64,000 bases of DNA from Echinarachnius parma. Taxonomy: Eukaryota > Echinodermata > Echinoidea > Clypeasteroida > Echinarachniidae. The translations under genes and the position numbers were made by a program. The stretch is taken from the NCBI GenBank assembly GCA_037951105.1, contig JBAMJV010001310.1, positions 62,001 to 126,000 of the forward strand. The letters run 5' to 3'. Positions 1 to 11,340 of this stretch are shown here, one piece after another. The notes under the pieces were generated by a model that had not been told where the DNA came from, searched no databases, and was given only the letters and a program-made list of their open reading frames with translations. Numbering within the stretch: the first letter of the stretch is position 1; the number at the start of each line of letters is the position of its first letter.

Positions 1-1
1 G

Positions 2-100
2 AAAACTGCTACAAGTACAACAATGGAGCATAGTGATTCTGGGAGCATGAAAAATGATTCAACCTCAGTAAAGAGAAAAGGAAGAGAACTTTTTAAATAG
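2..100 (+). CDS. Possible C-terminal exon of an unidentified upstream gene
   Basis: The second frame is open from base 2 to a TAG stop at 98-100, giving about 32 residues that are rich in Ser, Thr, Lys and Met and end in KRKGRELFK. A canonical AATAAA lies about 190 bases downstream at 294-299, which is a reasonable spacing for a last exon and its 3' UTR. I do not recognise the protein, and 32 open codons can occur by chance, so this rests on the combination of an open frame at the window edge and a poly(A) signal. The proposed UTR also carries a diverged copy of an interspersed repeat (about 105-180). It could equally be plain non-coding DNA. Confidence 0.22.
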   Translation, partial: KTATSTTMEHSDSGSMKNDSTSVKRKGRELFK

Positions 101-293
101 CTTGTTTGAGACTGGTCCTTAATATATTCAGGCTTTTTATTAAAGTCTATACAGAATGTAAGTTATGACAACAAATTGTCTTGTATAGGGGGAGGTCACT
201 CTTGTACTAACTTTTGTGATGTCAATGTTTTCCTTTTCACCAGCAACACATTTAATAATAATAATAATCATACAACTTATATTTATTAATTGA

Positions 294-299
294 AATAAA
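294..299 (+). promoter_or_regulatory. Candidate poly(A) signal AATAAA
   Basis: An AATAAA hexamer lies about 190 bases after the TAG at 98-100, preceded by an AT-rich stretch with an AAT trinucleotide run. It is meaningful only if the open frame at 2-100 is a real terminal exon; the hexamer is common in AT-rich DNA. Confidence 0.2.
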
Positions 300-300
300 G

Positions 301-906
301 AAATGAATGTTGTTTTCTGAAGCCTAGATTTTCTATATTGTCTGTGTTTTGAATGGTAACCCTAGGGACCAATACAATATTCAAGTTTAATACAAGACAG
401 TAAGTTAAGCATACTATGGGACTACTGTTTGGTCATCTAAGGGTCCTCCTAAGCTGACTTTTTGTTAGGCACATCAAGGAGTTAGTGTAGGCCCAAATAG
501 GATTACAACCTGTTTAATGAAGACCTGTTTCCGCTAGATCCCTGGGATTAGTCTTGCTCCGTGTATCCCTTTCCAACTGACTTGGTCAGCTACAGCCCTT
601 TCATTGCCAAGAACATGCCATGCATAATGCATCGACCTGTGCATAGTTGCATATCGAGTGGGTTAATTATGTATAGCAAATTTCTAAGATGATACAGTGA
701 CATAATGAAATCTGCACTTTCTACCCATTATATGTCATATGCTTCTCAATGATCTTTGAAAGACTTTAATGGAAATATGTTTTAGTCTTGGGAATTATTT
801 AGAAATCAAGCAATGTTGAGGATGATATATCATGGCTTTGCAAATTTACCTAAATTTATTGCAATGTAGTCAGTTAAACCATTGTTAAAAAAACTCCCTT
901 TATGTG
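301..906. other. Stretch without recognisable gene
   Basis: AT-rich unique-looking sequence. I see no convincing exon, RNA gene or structured repeat in it. Confidence 0.5.
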
Positions 907-910
907 AAGT

Positions 911-1827
911 ACTGTATAAGCTGTTAATTTCGCGAGGGTTTTATTTTCGCGAATTTCGCGTATCGATATACAGTCGCGAAATTAACAACGCGCGAAAATA
1001 TTGTCAGTCATTCATACCATCTTGTCAGCAGGCATTCACATGCACTTGGGCGGCCAGGCCCCCGGTAGACATCGAGTAGTGCCGGTGGTAACGCAAGGAC
1101 ACAAGTATACTGAAGCTCAATTTAATCTAGATATAACCTGAACTAGATCTACACAGGTCTAATAATTTGTCTACTTACGTGATTGCATGGAATTTAGAAT
1201 CAATAAACAAGAAAAAATGCGCGCAAAAACAAAGAAAAAACATGCGCCAGGGCCGTCATACGAGTCGTATTGATTGCGTAGGTACCAGTGCATTTCTTGC
1301 ATGTATTGTACACATATGTTCGCTGCTTCGCTTGCATGTGAAGTTCAACTATGTATATCCTATTAGAAAATGAATCTGTATCGGAGTCATCGCTTTGTTG
1401 CACGAACACAATGATAATCGCAAAGACGTAAACGTATGACGCTAGCTGGCAAGAAATAGCCAAAAATAGCGGCGCTATAGCTGCTAGATTCGCCGAAGTA
1501 TGTAGAAGAAACGATCGGCTACCGAGGTCTTCTAAGTCCTATTTTTGTCAGAAATTCCATAACCGAGGTAAATCTGAACAGTGCGTAGTCATATTTCCGT
1601 TAGAATGATATTAGAAATACTGGTACTAATATTGATTTACAAATTTTCTGTATTTTATGAGCAGTTTTATTAGCATAAAGGCGCTGCATTTTTGACATGA
1701 TTGTACTGATTTTCAGTCCCGTGGCAAACCCACATAATGCCGAACGCGAAATCAACAACTCGCGAAAATGTCTGTTACCCTCTCATTCGCGAAAATATCT
1801 GTACGCGAAAATATTGGCTTATACAGT
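911..1827. mobile_element. MITE-like DNA element with 11-bp TIRs and AAGT duplication
   Basis: ACTGTATAAGC at 911-921 is matched by its exact reverse complement at 1817-1827, and both ends are flanked outside by AAGT (907-910 and 1828-1831), a plausible 4-bp target-site duplication. Just inside each end are clusters of TTCGCG/CGCGAAA words (for example 929-1000 and 1742-1812). The interior is unusually CpG-rich against AT-rich surroundings. Short open frames inside (1167-1373 +, 1200-1463 -) resemble no transposase, so it is non-autonomous. The family assignment is open. Confidence 0.6.
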
Positions 1828-1831
1828 AAGT

Positions 1832-3900
1832 CCGAAGTCATTGGTGTAATTGTAAGGTAGTTTTCTTGTCAGTATTTTGTATCTTTGTTACACTTGCTTT
1901 TAATAAACTACCACGTATTCATGTAGTCCCTTCTTCAAAATAACACTGCATTCATTTGTCCTTTCTTTCCACTACGATTCCCAGTGTTCATGTTGTACCA
2001 AGGAGATACTAAAGCTAATAAGGTCTTCTTGAATGTACTCTCTTCAAATGGGCTGTGAATATGGTTAAAAGCTGTGTGGGAAGTTAATTTTTATTTAAAT
2101 CTAGAAGATTGATTTCTTTCTGTCCAGTTGCACCACAAAACAACTAGGCTCATTAGCACCTGCAGACTTCAATGGTTTCCGTACTTTCCGCACAATCTCA
2201 TTTGTCACGCTTGACCCGTAACTCAGTACACATGGACTAAAAGTTTTTAAGAAGTTGACCGAGCTTGACCAATACTCCTGGACTTTAAAAGGAAAAGGGG
2301 GCGTTAGGACTTGGATGACTGCTCACTTTTTGTGTGGCCAGTGCCCCTTGTTAAATATGTGTGCAATGATGCAGACTTCCCTCTATACTACCGTAGTATG
2401 GACTTAAAGATCATCAAGCGTGGGTATGTTACACCACGGTTCGCCATTTTGAACTAGGCTAGTCTGTGCGCACTGCATAACACTGAGCCAGTGTGCACTA
2501 GGCACCATATGCAATGCATTCACAAGATGGCACCAGGAGTCTAATTTATGAATCCGATCCTCCTCTCATAGTTGCAACCTGGAAGTTGTGAAATTGTGAA
2601 TCATGAAATCAAAAAGTTCTATTAATCAAATTAAATTAAATCAAATTTAAATAGCAGAAACGACAGAATAATGGAAAAGAAGTTCAGGAATATTAAGAAG
2701 AAAGGGCTCATTCTATGCCAGGCTAGGCCAGGCCAGGCCAGGCCTGAAACTTCCAAGTTCCATGGTCATGGTCATGCCCCAAATTAGCTCGGCCATTAAT
2801 AACAGGTAATTGAAGGTGAAGGTCGTAAGCCAGACTTGAGGTTTTGCCAGGAAAAGAGGATAAAGCCGGTCCGAAGCTTATATCTTTTCAGCCATTGATG
2901 TTATTTTTGATAGAAATTCAGTCATTCACGTCTTACCATTGCTATAGTGTAAAGTTTATAATAAATCACATTTATAAAGCACTTAATTCATATTCAAGTT
3001 TGTAAGCGTTAGCAATTTTATTAAAGATTTTATTGCATCATGTGGTTTATAGCTTTGACTAGTGTTGTATGAATTAAAACATGCACTTATTTGGGGGTGG
3101 GGGATATCTCCTTTCAAGTAAAACTAGATCAAAGACCGCACACTGTTCCAAGATGTTGAAGTATCCCGGTGCATGTGTTGCACTTGTATTTCACATTCAC
3201 ATTAGGAAGTGACAACACATGTATTGACGCAGATCATGTTTCACGCAAGATTTGTTACGAATTAAAAGACAATCTTTGTTATGGGTACGATTGTAAAACT
3301 GAAACATTGAAACATGAAACATTTTATGAATGTGCGACTGATTAGTGCAGCCCCTTGATATCGGTGACAAATCTGATATCATGCTGAGCTGGTTCCTCAG
3401 CCGCTGAGTGAGGGGAGGTTTCATTTCTTACAACGCTTTCACACTGTCTTTAAAGGACCTAAAGAATACAACGTACTTTGACACTTATTCCATAGTTGAT
3501 GACTTAAAACATAGGTCTGCCGAAAACAAATCCATGAAAATAAACACAGTAGTGATTTAAGACTAGTTTTCTGATGCCAAATCTCACTTAGCAGCCAGTT
3601 TACGCCCCACCCACATTTAGGGTCCGGAATCGGCAGCGTGATCGACATGTGATTGACAATTCATTGGCTTACGTCATGACGCATCATCTACAGAATTTAG
3701 TTCATTAGTCCGTTCTTTAGATGACGTCACATTTTGGCGATTTAAAAGGGGCGTTCCCAGGACAATTAGATATTTACTAATTACCCCAAAATTGATTGAT
3801 TTCATGAGAAATGACTGCCAAATTCTTTTTCTTCGGGAAAAATTACATACAGAGAGCCGAATTGTGAAAATTAGGCCATCTAGATGCTGTAGTTCCTTTA
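1832..3900. other. Stretch without recognisable gene
   Basis: No exon or RNA gene recognised. A short GGCCA run is at about 2719-2744. The open frame on the minus strand at 3674-4108 (144 codons) has no recognisable domain and overlaps a local duplication, so it is not called. Confidence 0.5.
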
Positions 3901-3903
3901 ATC

Positions 3904-4400
3904 CCTGTGACACCAATGAAATAATGGATAAATTTCTTGTATGTGTGCGTTTGATAATCGTAAGTGAAATAAGTGTGTGCCAATCACACCAAACCTGAGA
4001 AGTTGTGACAATCTTGATTCTGCTTGTTTTAATTTTGTTTGTTTGTTTTATTTTATTTAAACATGGTAAAAAGCCCTCATCAGCCAAATAGGCTGTGGTC
4101 ATGGTCAAGGTTGGGCATATTGAACTTTGATATATATAATGTGCATAATTTGGCTATGGTGATGAATGACCACTTTCACACTGAATTTAATCACAGTGAT
4201 ACCAATGAAATAATGGATAAAATTCTTGTTAGTGTTCACATTACAAAACAGAAGTAAAATAAATGTGCCCCTTTCAGACCAAAGATTAATTCACTGTAGT
4301 AATTGCTAACCTCATGATTCTGCTTATGATCATTGTCAAGGCTGGCTTGGCATATCCAATGACCTTTGACTTTATATTTCACACATCATTTGGCTATATG
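3904..4400. repeat. Two-copy tandem duplication, period about 290 bp
   Basis: The phrase ACCAATGAAATAATGGATAA occurs at about 3911 and again at about 4201. The following sequence stays similar: GATTCTGCTT at about 4016 and 4316, a GGTCAAGGTTGG/TGTCAAGGCTGG phrase, and ATTTGGCTAT at about 4148 and 4388. The copies have diverged by substitutions and small indels, so this is an old local duplication. Confidence 0.7.
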
Positions 4401-5011
4401 GTGATTAAAGCATTAATAGTGATAATGTGAGAACATTAATACTCCTCAGAGAATATCTTTATCATGAAGTGATGAAAAACGTATGCTACACTCTGGCAAC
4501 ATATAATGCGGTTTAAGTTCATGGAATATGTTATGATTATGGGGATATTAAATAACATACAAAACAAGAGGATATTGCTCTATATATTTGGAGAACATTA
4601 ATGCAGAATTCAGACAAATTTCTAAGAACTTACCTTTTTTCTATAGGACTTATGTGATTAATATGTAGGGAATATACCGAACAGGATAATATGACCTATG
4701 AATGCAACATAATGAGGTATAATGTGACCAAATTTTTCTTCGAAATTTGTTTATAGGGTAATTCGGTCAACCATAGATGTTTGGAAACGTGCAAAATCAT
4801 CCCCATTGCAATATGTTCTTTAAATAATCTTAAGCAGACTTTAAAATGCTCCTAAGGAGCTTGAGGAACCTTATGATGAACCTTCAGGGATTAGCGCTCT
4901 AACCGAATGTGCCAAACCAACCTTGACAATGACTACGAGCTGAATACTGCAGGTGCCCTAAATTGTAAATTTCACTGTCATGTATAATGGAAATAATTAG
5001 CAAAATCTTGC
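4401..5011. other. Stretch without recognisable gene
   Basis: AT-rich; nothing identifiable seen. Confidence 0.5.
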
Positions 5012-5091
5012 TTAACCCGTTGCTTACGGGAACAGGGCGGGCTATGAACAAAGTCTATTGGCATTTCAAAATATAGATGGAAATGGGTTAA
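5012..5091. mobile_element. 80-bp TTAACCC/GGGTTAA mini-element (family A)
   Basis: It starts TTAACCCGTTG and ends GGGTTAA, so the ends are inverted repeats that include TTAA. The interior matches the other family A copies (GGGAAC-GG-GGGCTATG-ACAAAGTCTA-GG-ATTTC). It is one of about a dozen copies in the window (see 5763, 37894, 39212, 39935, 46729, 51506, 58672). Confidence 0.65.
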
Positions 5092-5762
5092 CTTCACCGA
5101 ATCCATGATTAGGCCAAAATGTTTTTGTTTTTTGGAGCATGTCTGATGGCCCAGATTAGAAGCGAGGTGATGATTCCTGTTTAGCGCTATACCTGTATTC
5201 TCTGGGGTCACGACTCGACTCGCAAGCAGTATTTAAAAAATTTGTTTTGTTTCATAGGAGGGGGATTTAATTTAAAAGTGTTTGTGGTTTGTCACTTTTT
5301 GTTTTCAAGCCTGACATAATTTTGCAGGATTCCCAGGTGTGGGATAGAGAGAGCAAAGTTTTCCTTTATGATTTCCTCCTGGTCACGGGGGTATGCTGGT
5401 GTTTTGATCTTGAACAAAATAAAATAGTTTATAGTGCTCTATCTCTCCTCCATCTAGTTTATAGTGCTTTATCACTCTTCCATCTTGCCAATAGTATTCT
5501 CCTGTGGGTCAAAATTGTGGCATATTCGGCAGGGCAGGATGTCGTAAGAAGGTAAAAAAGTGAGGCATCCGTAGTCATAATACTTTGTAATCATTCATGC
5601 TTTCGTATTTTTATATCATAAAAACAAAAGTGGCTATTTATAGTGAAATGGAATTAAGACCCACAGGCGAAAGAAGTGAGTTTAATTCCTGAATAGATGT
5701 CCAGTTGCACTTCTAACCCTAGATTCCCGACTTTTGAAATGTTAGTATTGAATTGAGATCAT

Positions 5763-5839
5763 TTAAACCCATTCTCTATGTACTAGATTCTGAAATCCCC
5801 ATAGAGTTCATACAGAACCCACCAGGTTCATGGGTTTAA
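5763..5839. mobile_element. Family A mini-element, reverse orientation
   Basis: It begins TTTAAACCCATT and ends ATGGGTTTAAA. Inside are GATTCTGAAATCCCCATAGA and CCACCAGGTTC, the reverse-complement wording of the copy at 5012. The TTAA ends are retained inside TTTAAA. Confidence 0.6.
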
Positions 5840-5983
5840 AGACCTTGCTTGACAAAATATTGACATATTTAGTTATATATGAATAGATAGATTTCATTTT
5901 TTGTATTATACTCATATGCCCATACAAAAACGGGTTTTGAAAATAGACTATGCATGATAAAAATTACATAGTAATATGATATC

Positions 5984-6488
5984 TTAAACCCCTTTTTAAT
6001 TGAGGAAAATAGTCGCGGTAACGTCCAGACGTTGTCAGGATGACATTCTACCGCGTTTGTATTAAAAAGGTCCGATCAGGGTAACATCCTGACAACAGCG
6101 CGGTAGGATTCGACCTAGTCGGGCTAGGGTAATAGCGCGGTAACGTCCAGACGTTGTCAGGATGTTAAGCTGATAAACATTGTATTAAAAAGCGCGCAGA
6201 ATGTTACCCGGGTAGAGGACGTCATGGCCGTAAAAAATGTAAACAATTTCCCGCTAACGTATACCAGCGCGCGCCGATTAGCACATGTCACGCCAGCTGG
6301 TCGCATGATGAGAGAGGTGCGGTTGCTATAGTAACCTACCCGTGTAACTCAGAGAAACACTTTTGATTAAAACGCTGCACAACCTATCGCGGCGTATTTT
6401 ACGACCCTTTTACGACCCGACCTCCACGAAATCCTACTCGGGTAAAAGCGAGGTAGAAAACAAGTTCTCCAATTAAAAAGGGGTTTAA
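5984..6488. mobile_element. 505-bp GC-rich MITE with TTAA ends and about 20-bp TIRs
   Basis: The left end CTTAAACCCCTTTTTAATTG (from 5983) is the reverse complement of the right end CAATTAAAAAGGGGTTTAAG (to 6489). TTAA sits at both termini (5984-5987, 6485-6488), as expected for piggyBac-type target duplication. The interior is strikingly CpG-rich and carries a repeated GGTAACGTCCAGACGTTGTC at about 6016 and 6140, plus an inverted partial copy (about 6079-6104). There is no coding capacity. Confidence 0.75.
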
Positions 6489-6615
6489 GTTAGATTACAG
6501 TTTTTATAATATAGTTCTACACATAAATTATAATCATAGTCATATACAAAAAGACCCACAAGGTTTCGGCAATACAGTCCATCAGTGTTATATGATATGT
6601 TAAAACAGATACATT

Positions 6616-7000
6616 TAAAGGGATCTAGTAACTTTGTAGACATGTGCAAAAAGTGATGAATGGTTGATGCAATGTATATTGTTGTTATCTCATATGTCCA
6701 CAGGGTATTGTGTGAAAATTTCAAGTCAAATGGACATTGCATGGCCAAGTAATGAGCGAAAATGCAAAGTGATAGTCACTAACTCACTGCACTCACTTTG
6801 TACACGGTAAGAAAAACTCCGGGGGAGTTTTTCTTATCTGAATACTTTGATCGTACATATCTTTGTAACGAAAGGGAAATTTGAAAAACTGAAACCTACC
6901 CATGATTTTATTGGTAATACGAATACAACAAGGTATGAGGGAACCGCTAGAATTAAAATTTTATTTTGAGGATTTGGAGAATGTTACTAAGTCCCTTTAA
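6616..7000. mobile_element. 385-bp TTAA-ended MITE, family B copy 1
   Basis: The left end TTAAAGGGATCTAGTAAC and right end GTTACTAAGTCCCTTTAA are near-perfect inverted repeats ending in TTAA. The interior (ATATGTCCAC, GTGTGAAAAT, TTGTACACGG, ACCGCTAGAATT) recurs at 22169-22525 and 56703-57094. No transposase; non-autonomous. A short local palindrome, AAAAACTCC/GGGAGTTTTT, lies at about 6812-6832 in this copy only. Confidence 0.8.
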
Positions 7001-8758
7001 GTTTTAATAATAGTTCTAGGCACAAATTATGAGCATAATCATATACAAATCATTAAAAAAAAAAATTCACATTATAATCCATGAGTCATCATCTTAAACT
7101 AGTTTCTATACCCATTATGCGTTGTGGCAGATGGGAGGTCAATTTTGTGTGCGAACTTTGGAAAACTATTTGTGTGATATTTAGAATTTTGTCTGGGAAT
7201 CAATGTACAAGATGTATGATGAATGCAGGTGAGTACCATATTTTATGCAAAATATGTATTATTTTTCATGAAAATATTTGAGGAATGTGTGGAAGTAGTG
7301 GTGAATGTAAATGATACCCATTCTTCCATAATTGATTGCAGCATGGCCAGGTGTAAATTTGCCAATTATGGAGTGGAGTTTAGAATCATGACTTACTTTT
7401 AATCAGCTTTGGATATGAAGAGCTAATGTGTCAATCATAACCTGGTTGGGTATTTCATGTTTATGTGAGTGTAGTTATCTATGAAAAATGATCAAAGAAA
7501 ATGGTGTTTCTCCTGGATTCGAACCTGTATCCCAGAATCAAGTCTGGGGACTACTAGAGAAAACAAATTTGTGCCACCTCTTACAGACACTGTCTCCACG
7601 ATGTCTTCAAATTAAGCCCTTGGATACCACTGCAACATTTAGTTATGTAGTAAATTCAGTGGACTAAAGATGGTGCGGTAGTGATAGGGGTGACGATGTC
7701 TGGTCCAAGAGCACTCTAGAAAACCCCCTGCGCTAGACAAAATAAACTTTCAAGACTTTCTCACCTGTAGGTGGAAGCCACTGGTGGGTGAGAGGTAGGT
7801 GTCTTCCCCTTTATGTACCCCCCATAGTCTCACCTATCCCTCTTCATAACCCAATTTCACTGTTATTATGGCGATATGATATGAAGGACATCTCATTTTC
7901 CAAGTGTAAACTGCAGTAATTAAAGTTGACACCCCATGTATGACTTTTAAAAGTGATGGTAGAAAGGTCATCATGATCAATTCATGTTTTATTGTATTTC
8001 ATTTCCCATTCAAAAAACAACAACATAACAGTCAAATTGTAATGATAAATTTGCATGTATTGTAAGATATTTTTAATTTTTGCAACATTTTTGTTTGTGC
8101 ACAACATGGTATCTTTCCTGTATCTAGGCCTCCTTTGTGGTTGTAGATCATTTCAATACTATGGTTTTTATATTGTGCATGCACCAATTATCATGGGTAT
8201 TTATATTTAATGTACCATGCTGAGCCTGAGGCTCATGTGATCCACCCCGGAAGAATCCACCATTTATCCATAGTAATCTTAACATTTGTTGTCACTAATT
8301 TTACATTAGAGCTGAAATGAATGATTCTAAATTTAGAGCCCCGGTTGTTTTGATAAAATTTGAAATTTGATTACCGGTAATGTTTGCCCATATTTTTAAT
8401 CAAAAATGACATTCTGTATATTGCTAGCATAATCGATACTGTACATTTTATTTAGTTGCCCAAATGCTAGGACACTAAAATGTAGGGCATGTGATTTTTC
8501 TCACAGTGGTAAGAGAGGTTGAGAAAATCCCAAGAACTGTTACACTTACACTTTGAGCAGTATATTTTAGCGGGAATTATGGTTTAAAGAGATTTCAACT
8601 GTTTTTAGTTCCAAATTAAAAGGAGATATGGTTCCATTCTCAACATTTGTTTTGCATTTATTGTCCAACCTTTCTCGTTAAAAATGTTGTGACTTGTTAA
8701 AAGTGTTGTTTTTCCCCCTTAAGTGCATACATATAGGTTAAATGTTGTATACAATGTA
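7001..8758. other. Stretch without recognisable gene
   Basis: No exon recognised. A minus-strand B-box-like word (GGTTCGAATCC) lies at about 7513-7523 but no tRNA can be folded around it. The remainder is unique-looking AT-rich DNA. Confidence 0.5.
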
Positions 8759-8973
8759 GGCCATAGCTGAAGGCATAGGTCTTGTCGGCATTATGTTTGA
8801 CCCACTTGTCACGTATACCCCATTAATTTCAAGGGGTACATAAATGTACCCAAATAAAATACTTTGAGGGGCCATAGCTAATGGCATATGTCTGGTTTTC
8901 ATTATGTTTGACCCACTTGCACGCATATAACCCTTCAATTTCAAAGGGCTACATAAATGTACCCAAAGAAAAC
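8759..8973. repeat. Two-copy tandem duplication, period about 113 bp
   Basis: GCCATAGCT...GGCATA-GTCT..ATTATGTTTGACCCACTTG begins at about 8759 and again at about 8872. Both copies end with TACATAAATGTACCCAAA. Divergence is moderate. Confidence 0.75.
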
Positions 8974-9863
8974 AAAGTTTTAAAGCCTTATTACCTCAAT
9001 AGGGGTGCAGTCGCATTGTACACCTACTTTATACTTAACACCAAAACAAAGTCGGTCAAAAATTCTTTAACCACATTTCTTTTGCTATGTCATCATTGGA
9101 TCCAGCTGCCTAGACTTGCCCCAATAGTGCCCAGACACCATTTAACCGAAAGCAAATAATAATTTCCTTGGAGGAAGGGATAGAGATTTACTTTTCGGTC
9201 GACTGTTAAGTTGTAGGGCAATCACGCAGCCACTCTAATTTTTGCCCAGGAAAGAAAATCTGGATTTGACGCCACATCATCCGCGAATTCTCCATCCTCA
9301 CAATTTTGTAATCACCTACAAAGATAGGATTTTATTGGCTTCTTTTGAAGTTGTATTTGTGATTAAATTTCTTTTGGGAGCAGGCTTGGGAGTACTCATG
9401 TAATTAAGTCCACTCCAAGTATTCATGACATATATTTATGGAAGAAATTAAAATTGATTGTAATGGTTTATATATAATGGTGAGTCTGAAATCCCCATAG
9501 ACTTAATAGTACATAGCCAACCAGGTTCCTGTAGGTAAGGAGTTCAGTTGTCTTTTGAGGTTATAATCAATTATGGAAAAGCACTTGCTTATAAACATGC
9601 ATTGTTCAAGCATGAACCTACAGTAGGCCAAAGGTTTTAGAAACCACATAGTTTGAAAAACTTGCTGATGAAGCTAAAAAACTTTGGCAATTGAATGATC
9701 CAAGTTTCTAAAGACAAGGAGCTTAGCTCTGGTTTTGAAAAAAGACTTTGAAATATGTGCAGTGTAAACATGAACAGACTGGGAGCTAGTTAAGTGGATT
9801 TAGATGGGGTAATAAACCATCTGACAAGGGTGACCTCTGCATAAGGCACCTAAAGCATTCTTG
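8974..9863. other. Stretch without recognisable gene
   Basis: A degenerate family A mini-element fragment (CTGAAATCCCCATAGA, CCAACCAGGTTCCTGTAGG) lies at about 9485-9537. Nothing else identifiable. Confidence 0.5.
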
Positions 9864-10374
9864 CCCCATGTTCACACACAACATTTTCAGCCCTTAATCA
9901 TGACTAAAGAATCAGCAGCTGACTATAGAATCAGCTTCCCATTAAAAATTCGTGTGTCTGAACGCTTACTAACAAAACGACGTATCGCTAGAGATGACTA
10001 GCGATACGCTGGTTTTATTGTCGTTTTGTACGAGAGCTGACTATAGAATCACGCTTATTCCGTGTGTCAACAACCGTAACTGGCTAATCATGACTAAGTG
10101 GGCGTGGCTTAATGCGAACGTTCGCTCGCACAGCTGCAGAGAGAGAGCGCAGACAGAAAAAAAAGAAAACACACTCCGCACTTATACGATGTTTGGGGGG
10201 GGGGGGGGGGGGGGGTTCGGCGCCACCTGTGAACCAGCTGGTGTCCGATATGCTCTGTGTGTGTGTGAACGTTGACCAGGTTTGATTTAATCATCACTAG
10301 CGATACGACGTATCGTTAGTGATGATTCTATAGAGATGATTATGGGGTGAAAATGTTTGTGTGTGAACACGGGG
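9864..10374. mobile_element. 511-bp foldback/MITE element, family C copy 1
   Basis: The left end CCCCATGTTCACACACAAC and the right end (to 10374, GTGTGTGAACACGGGG) are inverted repeats extending about 35 bp, including TTAATCATG/GATTATGG parts. TTG flanks both sides (9861-9863, 10375-10377), a possible 3-bp target duplication. Inside are a perfect-looking hairpin around TATCGCTAG/CTAGCGATA (about 9982-10007), a second around 10297-10323, and a G21 tract. A diverged relative lies at about 60606-61100. No protein is encoded. Confidence 0.65.
10195..10215. repeat. Poly(G) tract, 21 bp
   Basis: Uninterrupted run of 21 G on the + strand inside the family C element; absent from the related copy near 60980. 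Confidence 0.95.
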
Positions 10375-10391
10375 TTGGTCCCATCAAAATA

Positions 10392-10475
10392 TTAACCCGT
10401 TCAAGACTGTTCGATTTTGGTATAACATGCATTCTTCATAGACCCCAGTCTGAGTATTTTCATGCCTAGTCCGGG
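10392..10475. mobile_element. Family D mini-element
   Basis: It starts TTAACCCGTTCAAGACTG and carries GTATAACATGCATTCTTCAT, then GACCCCAGTCTGAGTATTTT, wording shared with copies at 11876-12055, 13311, 30283, 32893 and 44872. The right end abuts the next element. Confidence 0.55.
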
Positions 10476-10674
10476 ACCCGTTACTGAAAGAGATGCAATC
10501 AATTGCATAGTTGCAATTAATTGCAAGTCAGATCATGTGACTAAATGTGCAAATCTGATTGGTACAAACATGAATCTACTACCTAGTAGTAGGTTCATGG
10601 TTCAAATGTGCATATTTTCTGATGTAATTTATTTCTACTTTACAATTGATTGCAACTCTTTCTGTAACGGGGCC
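10476..10674. mobile_element. Inverted-repeat element, family E copy 1
   Basis: The left arm CCCGTTACTGAAAGAG-TGCAATCAATTG pairs with the right arm CAATTGATTGCAACTCTTTC...AACGGGG. It is followed inside by GCAATTAATTGCAAGTC-GATCATGTGACTAAATG, also present at 19035-19197 and 41752-41918. The interior has a palindrome at about 10576-10596 (CCTAGTAGTAGG region). An open frame across it (10462-10836) is repeat-derived. Confidence 0.7.
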
Positions 10675-10739
10675 CTGAATGGGTTGAAACCAGTTCTAAA
10701 AAGAAGAGTAGGAGAAGCAGAAACCCTGTTGCGTTGGCG

Positions 10740-11340
10740 AGAACAGAGTGTGTCACAGTGTGAACACACTGCATTACATATACAGCCCATGTTAGATACA
10801 AGTGTGTTTACAGTGTTGACACTCATCACACTGTGAACATATTGTAATCAGACTGTGAACAAAATGTAATCACACTGAACACAATGTACTCACACTGTGA
10901 TCACACTATGTACACTGCGAGCACCCTGGGATCGCACTTTGATACGGTGTGAGCACACTATTTTATACACTGTGAATACAGGTTATATCACATTGTGTTC
11001 TCATTGGCTTCACAGTGTGTTCAAATTATGATCATAGTGTGTTCAAAGTGTGATCATTGTGTGTTCAAATTGTGATCACAGTGTGTTCAAATTGTAATCA
11101 TAGTGTGCTCAAATTGTGATCATAGTGTGTTCAAATTGTGATCATAGTGTGTTCAAATTGTGATCATAGTGTGTTCAAATTGTGATCATAGTGTGTTCAA
11201 ATTGTGCTCACATTGTGATCATAGTGTGCTCACATTGTGATCATTGTTTACACTGTTAAACTTAAAACACTCCATTTTAGTCCATACACTGTTCACACTG
11301 TGGTCCACTCTAAGAAACATACAGTGTTCACATGGTGACG
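10740..11340. repeat. 22-bp GTGATCATAGTGTG minisatellite with strand-switched halves
   Basis: Between about 10990 and 11245 the unit TGTGATCATAGTGTGTTCAA (22 bp with two more bases) is repeated roughly ten times. To its left (about 10750-10930) degenerate units read CACACTGTGAACACA-TGTAATCA, the reverse-complement wording, so the array as a whole is roughly palindromic. Unit identity is highest at 11095-11215. No coding meaning. Confidence 0.85.

Noticed and set aside
3674-4108. 144-codon minus-strand frame as a gene
   Set aside because: No domain or signal recognised and it overlaps a diverged local duplication.
7505-7560. B-box-like GGTTCGAATCC on the minus strand suggesting a tRNA
   Set aside because: The bases around it do not form a proper T stem (ACAGG against CCAGG), and no acceptor or anticodon arm can be matched; at best a tRNA-derived relic.
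10462-10836. 124-codon frame as a gene
   Set aside because: It runs across a family E element into the minisatellite, so it is repeat sequence read as protein.
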